Part shown: one piece after another, positions 25,172-33,585 of the stretch
Numbering within the stretch: the first letter of the stretch is position 1
Layout: every line of letters begins with the position of its first letter
Assembly: GCF_000421625.1 (NCBI RefSeq)
Contig: NZ_ATXJ01000001.1
Location: forward strand, 124,001 to 188,000
Reading direction: 5' to 3'
DNA length: 64,000 nt
From: Thermus islandicus DSM 21543
GTDB taxonomy: Bacteria > Deinococcota > Deinococci > Deinococcales > Thermaceae
Translations under genes and position numbers: made by a program
The notes under the pieces: model-generated
The model's database searches: none
What the model saw: only the letters and a program-made list of their open reading frames with translations
Told to the model about the DNA's origin: nothing

Positions 25172-25392
25172 TCGCCGGGACCCCTTACCGCAAGCTTCTC
25201 ACCGCCCCCCGCCCCGTGGCCGAGGGGCTAAGGGCGCGCCTCGAGGCCCGGGGCATCCCCGTGGCCCTGGAGACCCCCTTCGCCGACCTTCCGGAGGCCG
25301 CTTTGGGCACCTACATGGGGGACGTGGCCCTCTGGGTGCCCGAGACCCTTTTGGGAGAGGCCGAGGCCCTCATGGAGGAGGGGATCCCATGA
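25156..25392 (+). CDS. small protein, DUF2007-like
   Basis: This 78-residue protein starts inside the end of the M20 gene (16-bp overlap) and overlaps the glucokinase start (ATGA), so it belongs to that operon. The layout is helix (LRARLEARGIPVALET), then GDVALWVPETLLGEAEALMEEGI. It resembles the small DUF2007 'signal transducing' proteins in which a RAxLExxGIP helix and a V/P-E-x-x-x-x-A-x-x-L helix flank a strand. The assignment is tentative and the function unknown. Confidence 0.6.
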   Translation: MERRLIAGTPYRKLLTAPRPVAEGLRARLEARGIPVALETPFADLPEAALGTYMGDVALWVPETLLGEAEALMEEGIP

Positions 25393-26297
25393 CCGTGGTG
25401 GGCCTGGACCTGGGCGGCACCAAGATCGCCGCCGGGGCCTTTGACGGGACGCGGCTCCTTTCCCAGGTGGTCCTCCCCACCCCCAAGGAGGGCGGGGAGA
25501 AGGTGGTCGGGGCCCTGGCGGAGGCGGCGCGCCAAGCGGAGGAGAAGGCGGGGGTGAGGGCGGAGGCCCTCGGCCTGGGGACGCCGGGGCCTTTGGACTT
25601 CCGGGAGGGGGTGATCCGCTTCACCCCCAACATCCCGGGGCTTTTGGACTTCCCCATCCGCCGCCTCCTGGAGGAGGCCACGGGGCGGCCCGTCTACCTG
25701 GAAAACGACGCCAACGCCGCCGCCCTGGCGGAGCACCACCTGGGGGCGGCGAGGGGGGAGGCGAGCTCCCTCTACCTCACCGTGTCCACGGGGATCGGGG
25801 GCGGTGCGGTCCTGGGGGGAAGGGTGCTCCGGGGGGAGCGGGGGCAAGGAGGGGAGTTCGGCCACACCACCCTCCTCCCCGGAGGGCCCCTGTGCGGCTG
25901 CGGCCTGGAGGGGTGCCTCGAGGCCCTGGCCGCAGGCCGGGCCCTGGAGCGGGACGCCGCCTACGCCTACCAGCGGCCCGTGGACACCCGGGAGCTCTTC
26001 CGCCTCTTCCAGGAGGGGGAGCCCAAGGCGGAGCGCCTCCTCCTCCAGGCCGCCCGCTACGTGGGGATGGGCCTCGCCAGCCTGGTGAAGGCCTTTGACC
26101 CCGGGGTGGTGGTGGTGGGCGGGGGGCTCGCCCTGAACGCCCCCCAAGGGTACTGGGAGGCCCTCCTGGAGGCCTACCACGGCTACCTTAAGGGCTGGGA
26201 GGTCCCCCCCCTGCGGAAGGCCCTCCTGGGGGCCGAGGCGGGGCTTCTGGGGGCCGCCCTCACGGCCTTCCTGGAGGTGAAGCATGGGGGTGGGTAA
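25389..26297 (+). CDS. glk: ROK family glucokinase
   Basis: This 302-residue cytosolic kinase phosphorylates glucose using ATP. The N-terminal phosphate loop is VVGLDLGGTKIAAG. The sugar-binding ENDANAAALAEH, the adenosine-binding STGIGGGAVLGG, and the ROK zinc motif (GEFGHTTL followed by CGCGLEGCLE, three cysteines plus histidine) are all present. VVGGGLAL completes the fold. The length agrees with other Thermus ROK glucokinases. It overlaps both neighbours, indicating an operon with the M20, small and DUF2905 genes. Confidence 0.93.
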   Translation: MTVVGLDLGGTKIAAGAFDGTRLLSQVVLPTPKEGGEKVVGALAEAARQAEEKAGVRAEALGLGTPGPLDFREGVIRFTPNIPGLLDFPIRRLLEEATGRPVYLENDANAAALAEHHLGAARGEASSLYLTVSTGIGGGAVLGGRVLRGERGQGGEFGHTTLLPGGPLCGCGLEGCLEALAAGRALERDAAYAYQRPVDTRELFRLFQEGEPKAERLLLQAARYVGMGLASLVKAFDPGVVVVGGGLALNAPQGYWEALLEAYHGYLKGWEVPPLRKALLGAEAGLLGAALTAFLEVKHGGG

Positions 26298-26496
26298 GGT
26301 CCTGGTCTATGCCGGGCTTTTCCTGCTCCTCTTGGGGCTTTCTCTCCTTTACTTTCCCAAGCTCTTCGCCTGGTTCGGCCACCTGCCCGGGGACATCCGC
26401 ATTGAGCGGGAGGGCCTAAGGGTGTACATCCCCCTCACCTCGGCCCTGCTCCTTTCCCTCCTCCTTACCCTGCTCCTCAACCTCTTCCGCCGTTAG
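26284..26496 (+). CDS. DUF2905 small membrane protein
   Basis: This 70-residue protein has two membrane helices (LVYAGLFLLLLGLSLLYF and ITSALLLSLLL-like) flanking the conserved GHLPGDIRIEREGLRVYIPL loop, the mark of DUF2905. It is a widespread bacterial family of unknown function. It overlaps the glucokinase end by 14 bp. Its last 81 bp lie antisense to the end of the convergent regulator gene. Confidence 0.88.
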   Translation: MGVGKVLVYAGLFLLLLGLSLLYFPKLFAWFGHLPGDIRIEREGLRVYIPLTSALLLSLLLTLLLNLFRR

Positions 26497-28101
26497 GTCC
26501 AAGGCCCAAAGCCCGCCCGCCCGGGGCCGGAAGGTCCTGAGGGTGAACTCCGCCACCCCCAGGCCGAAGAGCCGCAAGGCCAAGGGCCCCGGAGGCGCGA
26601 GGAAGCGGTGGAGGAAGACCCCCCGGAGGCCCACGTACCCCTCTTTCCTCGAGGCCCTGAGCCCCAGGAAGAGGCCCAGGGTGTCCTCGGGGGCATAGGC
26701 CTGCCCCGCCACCTCCAGGACCAGGACCTCCTCCAGGGGCTCCAGGACCAGGCGGGCCTCGTCCCCGGGCTCCACGAGGGCGGCCCAGAAGCCCTTTTCC
26801 CCGGCGAAGACCCCTTCCTCGCGCAGCGGAAGGAGGACCCGCTCCCCCCCCAGGCCCACCGCCCGCCTCCTCCCCCCCTCGCCCGCCAGGGCCTGGCGCA
26901 AGGGCCAGGGAAGGAGGCTCGCCACGGGTTCCCCCAGGGCCAGGCGGTGGAGGGCCTCCTCCTGAGGGCGGCCCGAGAAGGCCAAGGCGGTGGCGGCGCG
27001 CCCATGGAGCTCCTGCCGCCGCCCCGGGGCCAAAGCGGCGTAGAGGAGCCGCCTCTCCCCCTCCCGGGCGAAGCGGTACCCTCCCTGGTAGACCAAAAAG
27101 CCCTTGCGTTCCAGCTCGTCCAGGTAGGCCATGGCCTCGAGGGCGTCCAGCACCTCCTCGGGGATCCGCCCCGGGTGCACGGAAAGCCGCTCCAGGGCAA
27201 GCCGCGCCGGCTCGCTGAGGAAGCGGGTCTGCAGGCGGAGCTGGGCCAGGGGGCGCCTGGGCCCTTCGGGGCAGGCCCGCCACTCGGGGATCCATTCCGG
27301 CTCCCCCCCGGCGAAGAGGTACGCCCGGGCCGCCTCGGGAAAGGGGACCCCCGAAAGGATCTCCCTCCTGGCCTCCGCCCAGGTGAGGGGGGGCAGCTCC
27401 AGCACCCGCAGGCGCTCCGGTGGGTAATGGGCCCTAAGCTCCAGGAAAAAGCGGGGCTCCTCCCCGGGGTCCAGGCGCAGGACCAAAAAGGCCCGGGAGC
27501 GCAGGAGGTCCCGGGGGGAAAGGGGAGGGTAGGGGGGCTCCAGGTAGACCAGCCCCTCGGGGCGCAGGGCCTCGTGGAAGGCCAGGCCCAGCACCCCGGC
27601 CAGGGCCCGGGCAAAGGCCTTCTGGCCCGTCCCCAGCCGCCCCCGGAGGACCAGGAGGAAGGGGGGGCGGAGGGAGGCGAGCCCTTCCAAAAGCCTCTGC
27701 CGCCCCGCCGCCCCGGGGGAGGAGGCGTAGCGGTCCCGCACCTCCAAGACCCAGTCCATAAGCCCGCCCACCCCCTCCAAGCCCTCCAGGACCTCCCCTG
27801 TGCCCCCGGGTTCCAGGCGCACCCACCCGGGGAGGACCAGGGGGTCCTGCCCCTGGGGGAAGACCGCCCGGCCCAGGGCTTTTCCCAGGCGGTGGAGCTC
27901 CACCCGCAGGTTCTGCAGGCCGGAGGCGTGGCCGTAGAGGAGGTCGGCCAGCCTCGCCCGGGAGGCGGGGCCCTCGACGGCCAGGTAGTAGAGGAGCGCA
28001 AGCCCCTTCTTCGGCAGGCGCACCTCCCGGCCCTGGACCAGAAGCCTCGGCCGGCCCCGCAGGGGCAGGACGTGAAGGGGAATGTTAACCGCCCGTTTCA
28101 A
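26416..28101 (-). CDS. SARP/LAL-like transcriptional regulator with degenerate STAND-type ATPase region
   Basis: This 561-residue protein opens with an OmpR/SARP-type winged helix (residues about 10-95: VRLPKKGLALLYYLAVEGPASRARLADLLYG, then QNLRVELHRLGKALG). An ATPase-like segment follows with a weak P-loop (LVLRGRLGTGQKAFARAL). A region resembling winged-helix/TPR parts of MalT-type activators and a beta-rich C-terminus come next. The TTG start at 28101 is the only sensible start. It is divergent from the exported-protein operon at 28.3-35.2 kb and is the likely activator of it. The last 81 bp overlap the DUF2905 gene. Confidence 0.75.
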   Translation of the reverse strand: MKRAVNIPLHVLPLRGRPRLLVQGREVRLPKKGLALLYYLAVEGPASRARLADLLYGHASGLQNLRVELHRLGKALGRAVFPQGQDPLVLPGWVRLEPGGTGEVLEGLEGVGGLMDWVLEVRDRYASSPGAAGRQRLLEGLASLRPPFLLVLRGRLGTGQKAFARALAGVLGLAFHEALRPEGLVYLEPPYPPLSPRDLLRSRAFLVLRLDPGEEPRFFLELRAHYPPERLRVLELPPLTWAEARREILSGVPFPEAARAYLFAGGEPEWIPEWRACPEGPRRPLAQLRLQTRFLSEPARLALERLSVHPGRIPEEVLDALEAMAYLDELERKGFLVYQGGYRFAREGERRLLYAALAPGRRQELHGRAATALAFSGRPQEEALHRLALGEPVASLLPWPLRQALAGEGGRRRAVGLGGERVLLPLREEGVFAGEKGFWAALVEPGDEARLVLEPLEEVLVLEVAGQAYAPEDTLGLFLGLRASRKEGYVGLRGVFLHRFLAPPGPLALRLFGLGVAEFTLRTFRPRAGGLWALDLTAEEVEEQGKEEGKEQGRGEGDVHP

Positions 28102-28188
28102 CGCGTTACCGCCTTTGCCTCAAGGGTACCACGATCTCCCCTTTAGCGGGAGGCCAAGGCCCCAAAAGGGCGTAACGCCGGGGTTACG
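28091..28188. promoter_or_regulatory. GTTAC repeats in the divergent regulator/exported-operon region
   Basis: CGTAAC (28171-28176) and GTTACG (28183-28188) form an inverted repeat with a 6-nt centre. GCGTTACC (28103-28110) carries another GTTAC, and GTTAAC (28084-28089) lies just inside the regulator gene. Repeats spaced over 100 bp fit the tandem sites used by SARP-like activators. The rest of this 153-bp gap has a GGAGG site before the ATG at 28255 and no clear -10/-35 pair. Confidence 0.4.
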
Positions 28189-28254
28189 GGGAGGCGGGTA
28201 CGGTGAGGGCGTCCTCGGAGGCCACCACCTCCGGGGGCGGATTAGGAGGCCATC

Positions 28255-29088
28255 ATGCGCAAAAGGATTTTGGCAGCAGTCCTCGTTTTGGCGCCCCTGG
28301 CCCTGGCCCAGGCGCCCACCGTCGCCCCGACCAAGGGGAACGGGCCCGACGCCTACGCCAAGGGGCAGGACTCGGCGGCGGTGAACCAGACCATTGAGCT
28401 CATCCTCCCCAAGGCCACGGCCCTCCACCTGGACGTGACCAAGCTCACCTTTGACCTCACGGGGCTGGACGGGGCCACCTGGCCCAACTCCACGCCGGAC
28501 TTCGGGGGGCAGATGGTGTGCGTCTACGGGCTCAGCGACCAGGACGTGAAGTCCCAGCTCGGGGACAACTTCTACAACCAGGTGCAGGTCCTCCCCTTGG
28601 GCACCAGCTACAGCACGGCCACCTGGCCCAACATCACCATCAACGGCGGCGGGGCCGTGACCGCCTACCCACCCATCAAGCTGGACAAGAATGGGGAGCT
28701 CGTGCCGGGGAGCAAGAACCACTTCGTCTGCTACCGCAGCTTCATCCTGCAGAAGTTCTCCAACGGCAAGCAGTGGCACCTGACCGTGAACCGCAACGAC
28801 CCCCAGGGGGCCCAGGGCATCCAGCACCTCTACATTCAGGACAACCCCTGCGACACCTTTGGCGCGGCCACGGGTCTTTACGAGCTCCCCAACGGGGCCA
28901 CCCTGGAGCTCGTGCCCAGGAACCTGCAGGCCGGGCCCACGGGCACCCGTTCCGGCAACAATCCCCAGCAGTGCGGCTACAAGAGCTGGCTGGATGACCT
29001 GGTGGTGGTGGCCGTCAAGGTCAACAGCGACCTCTGGGGCAAGAGCACCGCGAACCTCACCTACACCCTCGCCACCACCGCCTGGTAG
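28255..29088 (+). CDS. exported protein, candidate major subunit of a surface structure
   Basis: This 277-residue protein has a clear signal peptide (MRKRILAAVLVLAPLALAQA). The mature part is rich in Thr, Asn, Gly and beta-strand patterns, with four cysteines (VCVYG, VCYRS, NPCDTF, QQCGYK) that could form two disulfides. The C-terminus ends in an alternating strand (ANLTYTLATTAW), which is how donor-strand pilins often end. It resembles no family I can name. It is the first gene of the operon and is separated from the rest by a strong stem-loop, as seen for major pilins. It could also be a secreted binding protein. Confidence 0.7.
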   Translation: MRKRILAAVLVLAPLALAQAPTVAPTKGNGPDAYAKGQDSAAVNQTIELILPKATALHLDVTKLTFDLTGLDGATWPNSTPDFGGQMVCVYGLSDQDVKSQLGDNFYNQVQVLPLGTSYSTATWPNITINGGGAVTAYPPIKLDKNGELVPGSKNHFVCYRSFILQKFSNGKQWHLTVNRNDPQGAQGIQHLYIQDNPCDTFGAATGLYELPNGATLELVPRNLQAGPTGTRSGNNPQQCGYKSWLDDLVVVAVKVNSDLWGKSTANLTYTLATTAW

Positions 29089-29095
29089 CGGGCAT

Positions 29096-29129
29096 GGAGC
29101 CTGGCCCAAAGGGCCAGGCTCCGCCCTTT
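29096..29129 (+). terminator. stem-loop between first and second genes of the exported operon
   Basis: A perfect 12-bp stem (GGAGCCTGGCCC / GGGCCAGGCTCC) with an AAA loop is followed by GCCCTTTT. It starts 7 nt after the stop codon and ends before the next gene's ribosome site. It should end or stabilise most transcripts after the first gene and so give that product in excess. Confidence 0.75.
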
Positions 29130-29139
29130 TGGGAGCACC

Positions 29140-29973
29140 ATGAAGCGAATCTTCCCCCTTCTCCTCCCCCTGGCCCTAGGCGCCCTGGCCCAAAGCACCC
29201 TGGGCGTGGAGCCCCCGGTCCTCCTCGAGGAGGCCAAGCCGGGGGAGAGCCTCACCCAGACCCTCCTGGTCCACAACGTGGGCACCCGGCCGGTACGGGT
29301 CCGGGTAAGCCTCGGGGACTGGACCTACGACCCCATGGGAAAGATTCAGTTCCTGCCCCCAGGCACCCTGAAGGAGAGCGCAAGCCCCTGGACCGCCTTC
29401 TCCCCGGCGGAGTTCCTCCTGGGGGCGAAGGAATCCCGCCCCCTCACCTACACCCTCACCCTGCCTAAGGACGCGGCCCCGGGCACCCACTGGGGGGTGC
29501 TCTTCCTGGAGTCGGAAGACCCCAATCCGCCCCCCGGGGTGCCCCTGGCCATCTTCCGGGTGCGCATGGCCCACATCTTCTACGTCAACGTGCCTCCCCT
29601 AAAGACCTCGGGGCGCATCACCGGGATCGTCCCGAGCCCCCCTCAGCGGCCCCAGGACCCCTTCCGCTTCGCCCTGCAGTACCAAAACACGGGCAACACC
29701 GCCCAGAAGCTCTCGGGGCGCTTTGAGGTGCGGGACGCCACCGGAAAGAAGGTGGCTGAGGCGGAGGTGGAGGAGGTGGTGGTCCTGCCGGGCCAGGTGC
29801 GGGTCCTCCCCGTGGCCCTGGTGGGGCCTTTGCCCGTAGGGAACTACACCGCCCTGGCCATCCTCAACTACGGCGACCCCGCCAAGGACGTGGCCGCCGA
29901 CCTGCCCTTCGTCCTGCGCGCCCCCCTGGCCCCACCCCCCTCCCGGGAGGGGGAGAAAGGAGGCACCCCGTGA
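29140..29973 (+). CDS. exported protein with PapD/DUF916-like chaperone organisation
   Basis: This 277-residue protein has a signal peptide ending near ALAQ. Two Ig-like beta domains follow. The first (residues about 20-150) has LLVHNVGTRPVRVRVSLGDW, TAFSPAEFLLGAKESRPLTYTLTLP and GTHWGVLFLESEDP, the order seen in periplasmic pilus chaperones and DUF916 proteins. The second (about 165-265) has ALQYQNTGNTAQKLSGRFEVRD. A Pro-rich tail ends it. The chaperone role is inferred from domain order and from the neighbouring usher-like gene. The stop overlaps the next gene (GTGA). Confidence 0.7.
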   Translation: MKRIFPLLLPLALGALAQSTLGVEPPVLLEEAKPGESLTQTLLVHNVGTRPVRVRVSLGDWTYDPMGKIQFLPPGTLKESASPWTAFSPAEFLLGAKESRPLTYTLTLPKDAAPGTHWGVLFLESEDPNPPPGVPLAIFRVRMAHIFYVNVPPLKTSGRITGIVPSPPQRPQDPFRFALQYQNTGNTAQKLSGRFEVRDATGKKVAEAEVEEVVVLPGQVRVLPVALVGPLPVGNYTALAILNYGDPAKDVAADLPFVLRAPLAPPPSREGEKGGTP

Positions 29974-30458
29974 GAGCCCTTTTGGTCGGCCTCTTCCTCG
30001 GACTGGCCCCCGCCTTAGCCCAGGCCACCTGGATCCTCCAGACCCTGATCCCCGAGACCGTGGCCATCCGCACCCCCACCACCCAGATCGCCTTTGAGCT
30101 CAAGGACTACCCTCCCAAGGCCTTCCCCGCCCTCTACCCCGCCAGCAACCTGGAGGGGGGCGTCCTTCCCGTCCAGGTCTTCTCCAACGCCCCAGGGGTT
30201 TGGAGCCTGCTCCTGCAGATCCCCGACCTCAAGGACCCAGGCGGTGCGCTCCTCCTGCCCGCCCGCCAGGTGCTCTACCGGGTGAACGGCGGGCTTTGGC
30301 TCCGGGCCGACGGCACCCCGCAGATCGTCTACACCCAGACCGGCCCCACGGGGGACTGGCTGGAGATCCGCCTGGAGTTCGCCCTGGAGCTTCTCGGCAA
30401 CGAGCGCCCCGGAACTTACGTGGTCCAGGCCCTGGTCACCGCCTTGAGGCAGCCTTAG
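29970..30458 (+). CDS. exported protein, candidate minor subunit
   Basis: This 162-residue protein starts with GTG overlapping the chaperone-like gene by 4 bp. It has a signal peptide (MRALLVGLFLGLAPALAQA). The mature part is beta-rich without cysteines and ends PGTYVVQALVTALRQP. The PGTY-x-V-x(3)-VTAL pattern resembles the last strand of spore-coat-U/WxL-type surface proteins. I infer a minor or adaptor subunit. No motif gives a catalytic function. Confidence 0.65.
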   Translation: MRALLVGLFLGLAPALAQATWILQTLIPETVAIRTPTTQIAFELKDYPPKAFPALYPASNLEGGVLPVQVFSNAPGVWSLLLQIPDLKDPGGALLLPARQVLYRVNGGLWLRADGTPQIVYTQTGPTGDWLEIRLEFALELLGNERPGTYVVQALVTALRQP

Positions 30459-30459
30459 G

Positions 30460-33400
30460 ATGCGCCTCCTCGCCCTCTCCCTCCTCCTGGGCCTGGCCTG
30501 GGCCCAGGTGCGCTTCCTCCCTTCCCCGGAGCTTTCGGGCCCCCCGGGGGAGTACCTGACCCTGGCCCTGCAGGTGGAGGGCAGGGGCACGGTGCGCTTC
30601 CGCCTCGAGCCCCCAGAGGGCTGGCAGGCCCTCTCCACTGAGCGGGTGGCGGCGCTGGAGGGGGGGGTGGAGACCCTGAGCTTTACCCTGCGGGTGCCTT
30701 CCCTGCCCGCGGGCACCCGGGGGCTGGCCCGGGTGGTGGCCTACCAGGAGGAGCGGGAGGTAGCCCGGAGCGAGGTGGGGCTCCTCGTGCTCCCGCGTAC
30801 GGAGATCGCCCTCGCCGCCCCGGCCACCCTCGAGGTGGAGCTTGGGGGGCCCTTTGAGTTCCCCGTCTACGTGACGAACCGCTCCAACCAACGGGAGGAG
30901 GTGCTCTTGGAGGCGGAGGCCGCCATGGCCCAGGTTCTCCTCAGCCCTCCGGGCCTCAGCCTGGCCCCCGGGGAAACCGGGGTGGCGCGGGTCCTGGCGA
31001 GCCCCCAGGGCCAGATCTCCGCGGGCTACCGCTTCTACCTGAAGCTCCGGGCCACCCCCAAGGGGAAGGCCGAGGCCGGCAAGGAGGCAGGGGTCATCGT
31101 CCTCTTCCGCGACCCCCTAGGCCGCCGCGGCCAGGGCAGGGATCCCGAGCTCACCCTGGGCCTGGCCCTGTCCCTCGCCCTGGGGGCCACCTGGGAGCGG
31201 GGCCAATGGCAGGGGCAGCTGGGCTACCAGGTGGCCCCGAGCCTCTTTGGGGCCCTCTCCGACTACGTGACCGCCGCCGCCACGCCCGACCCCCTGAGCG
31301 GGGACCTGGAAAACCCCCTGCGCCCGCCCCAGACCCTCACCCTGAGCCTCAAGGGGGAGGGGTGGGAGGCGCGGGCCCAGGGAGGTGGGGGGAGGTTCGG
31401 CCTCTCCGGGAGCTTCCGCCTGCAGGCCGTGCGCCTAAGCCTGGAAGGGACCTACCGCCCCCAGGCCCTGGGTTTCCGGGCGGGCGGGGTGAGCCTGAAC
31501 CGGGCCCTGGACCTGCAGGGAAGCCTCAGCACCCAGTCCACCCCCACGGGGCGGCAGGACGCCCTGAGCCTCCGCTACCGGATGCCCTTGGAGGCGGGAC
31601 TGAGCCTGGGCCTGGGCACCGACCTCTCGGGCCAGGCGGCGGGGGTCTACCGCCTTTCCTTCGGGTTCAGCCAGAACCTCACCTGGCAGACCCAGGAGGT
31701 GGAGTGGGTGCAAAGCTATAGCGGCGTCCCCTTTTCCGGCATCCACACCCTGGGGCTCACCGGGGGCACGCGGAGCCTTTACCCCTTGGGCCTTCGGGCC
31801 AGCACCAGCCTCCAGCTGGGCTCCCAGGCAGGGGTTTGGCAGAACCAGGTGACCCTGTACTACCAGCCCGCGGCGGGCACCTTCCTGAGCCTCACGGGAA
31901 GCTACCAAAAGCAGGGGGAGAACCAGGGCTACGGCCTGGCGCCGAGCCTCAGCGTGGTCTTCGGCCAGCCGGGCGCCTTCACCGGGAGCCTGGGCCTGGG
32001 CTACGGCCTCTCCCGGGCCCTTTCGGGCGAGGCCCCGGAGAGCCAAAGCTACCAGGGAAGCCTGTCCCTTTTCACCAGCGACCTCAGCCTTTCGGGGTCC
32101 GTGCGCTACGTGAGCCAGCAGTCTCCCCTCCTTGAAGGCAGCCTCCTCCTGCGCTACGCCTTCTTGGGGGGGAGCCTCGAGGGCCAGTACCTGGTGAAGC
32201 GGGGGACGGACAAGGACCTCACCCTTTACGGGGCCGCCTGGAACCAGCTCTGGCCCGGCGCCCTGCAGAGCCGCCTCTTCTACGAGTACCGGCTGGAGGC
32301 CGGAACCAGCCAGCGCCTCGGCCTCGCCCTTTACCAGAGAAACTTCCTGGAGCCGGGCCTGGCCCTGGGGGCCTCCTACACCCTCACCCTTCAGGGCGGA
32401 GAGGCCCGCCACGGCTTCGGCCTCACCCTGGCCTACGCCCAGGCCCTCACCTTCCCCACCCCCAAGGAGGTGGTGGACCTCTTCGGCGGGCGCCAGGGAG
32501 GGGAGGTGGCGGGCCAGGCCTTCCGGGACGAGAACCTAAACGGGCGCCTGGACCCTGGGGAAGCCCCGCTGGCAGGCCTTAAGGTCTGCCTGGGGCGGGT
32601 CTGCGAGACCACGGACGCCGAGGGGCGTTACCGCCTCTTCGCCGCCCCCGGCCAGGGCCGCCTCCTCTTCCCCAACCTGCCCGCCACCCTGGCCCTCGAG
32701 GGGGAGGAGGACCTGGAGGTGAGGCTGAACGCCCGCCTGGAAAAGCCCCTGCCCTTCGCCCAGGCCACCCGCCTGGCGGTGGAGGTCTGGGACCAGGAGG
32801 GGGAGCGGGGGCTCCCCTACGCCGGGGTCTGCGCCCAGGGGCCCGTGACCCGGTGCGCCCGGGCGGACGCCGAAGGGAGGGCCCTCCTGGGAGGGCTCTT
32901 CCCGGGCACCTACCGCGTCTACCCCGATGCCCGCTACCTGCCCGGGGGCTACCGGGAGGCCAGGGCCCTGGAGGTGCGGGTAGGCCTCGAGGGTCCCCCA
33001 CCTGCCCTCCGGCTGGAGGTACTGCCGCCCAAGCGGGAGGTGGAGGTCACCTACACCGCCGAGGGCCTGAGCCTGGTGGCGGCCCTGGACCCCTCCACCC
33101 CCATCGCCGGGGCCGAGGTGGAGGTCAAGGCCCTGGTCCAGGGGGAGGTCAAGGAGGTCTGGCTGGAGCTCCCCGCCGGGCCCGTACCCCTCCTTCCCCA
33201 GGGGGGCAACTACTACGCCGCCAAGGTGCGCCTCCCCCTCCCCCCGGGGTTCCACGCCTTGAAGGTTCGGGCCAGGGGCCGGGAAGAGGCCGAGACTCCC
33301 CTCCTCCTCCAGGTGGTGCCGGGCCTCCTCTACAGCCCCCAGGCCCTCGAGGGCCCCGAGGTGCGCCTCACCCTGCGCTTTCGGGCCAGGGAGGTGGCCC

Positions 33401-33564
33401 TCCGGGGGGAAGGCCAGTCCTTCGCCCTCAGGAGCGAGGACGGCTACACCTGGACCGGGAAGGTGGCCTTAAGCCCCGGCCTACACACCCTTTTGGTGCT
33501 GGCCGACGGGGAGGCCTTAGGACAGGTGGGCCTGAGCCTCCCCTCGGAGAGCGCAAACCACTGA
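30460..33564 (+). CDS. large outer-membrane protein, usher-like, with SdrB-like module
   Basis: This 1034-residue protein has a signal peptide ending AWAQ. Residues about 20-210 are two Ig/NEW3-like beta domains (TFxLRVPSLPAGTRGLARVVAY; LEVELGGPFEFPVYVTNRSN). Residues about 229-676 are amphipathic strands rich in Gly, Ser, Leu and Tyr (e.g. LGLGTDLSGQAAGVYRLSFG), as in a large beta-barrel. Residues 684-745 match an SdrB/Cna-B-like fold (FRDENLNGRLDPGEAPLAG, then ETTDAEGRYRLF). Two or three further Ig-like domains follow. Size, barrel and gene order suggest an usher or secretion pore, but no PapC signature is evident. It starts 1 bp after the previous stop. Confidence 0.65.
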   Translation: MRLLALSLLLGLAWAQVRFLPSPELSGPPGEYLTLALQVEGRGTVRFRLEPPEGWQALSTERVAALEGGVETLSFTLRVPSLPAGTRGLARVVAYQEEREVARSEVGLLVLPRTEIALAAPATLEVELGGPFEFPVYVTNRSNQREEVLLEAEAAMAQVLLSPPGLSLAPGETGVARVLASPQGQISAGYRFYLKLRATPKGKAEAGKEAGVIVLFRDPLGRRGQGRDPELTLGLALSLALGATWERGQWQGQLGYQVAPSLFGALSDYVTAAATPDPLSGDLENPLRPPQTLTLSLKGEGWEARAQGGGGRFGLSGSFRLQAVRLSLEGTYRPQALGFRAGGVSLNRALDLQGSLSTQSTPTGRQDALSLRYRMPLEAGLSLGLGTDLSGQAAGVYRLSFGFSQNLTWQTQEVEWVQSYSGVPFSGIHTLGLTGGTRSLYPLGLRASTSLQLGSQAGVWQNQVTLYYQPAAGTFLSLTGSYQKQGENQGYGLAPSLSVVFGQPGAFTGSLGLGYGLSRALSGEAPESQSYQGSLSLFTSDLSLSGSVRYVSQQSPLLEGSLLLRYAFLGGSLEGQYLVKRGTDKDLTLYGAAWNQLWPGALQSRLFYEYRLEAGTSQRLGLALYQRNFLEPGLALGASYTLTLQGGEARHGFGLTLAYAQALTFPTPKEVVDLFGGRQGGEVAGQAFRDENLNGRLDPGEAPLAGLKVCLGRVCETTDAEGRYRLFAAPGQGRLLFPNLPATLALEGEEDLEVRLNARLEKPLPFAQATRLAVEVWDQEGERGLPYAGVCAQGPVTRCARADAEGRALLGGLFPGTYRVYPDARYLPGGYREARALEVRVGLEGPPPALRLEVLPPKREVEVTYTAEGLSLVAALDPSTPIAGAEVEVKALVQGEVKEVWLELPAGPVPLLPQGGNYYAAKVRLPLPPGFHALKVRARGREEAETPLLLQVVPGLLYSPQALEGPEVRLTLRFRAREVALRGEGQSFALRSEDGYTWTGKVALSPGLHTLLVLADGEALGQVGLSLPSESANH

Positions 33565-33585
33565 TTGGGAAAGGAAGGGATTGAC

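Noticed and set aside
28102-28254. Small upstream ORF or riboswitch before the exported operon
   Set aside because: No start codon with a ribosome site gives a sensible peptide, and no known riboswitch consensus is visible.
30460-33564. Calling the 1034-residue protein a true FimD/PapC usher
   Set aside because: Only size, barrel-like strands and gene order support this; I see no usher signature motif, so it is described as usher-like.
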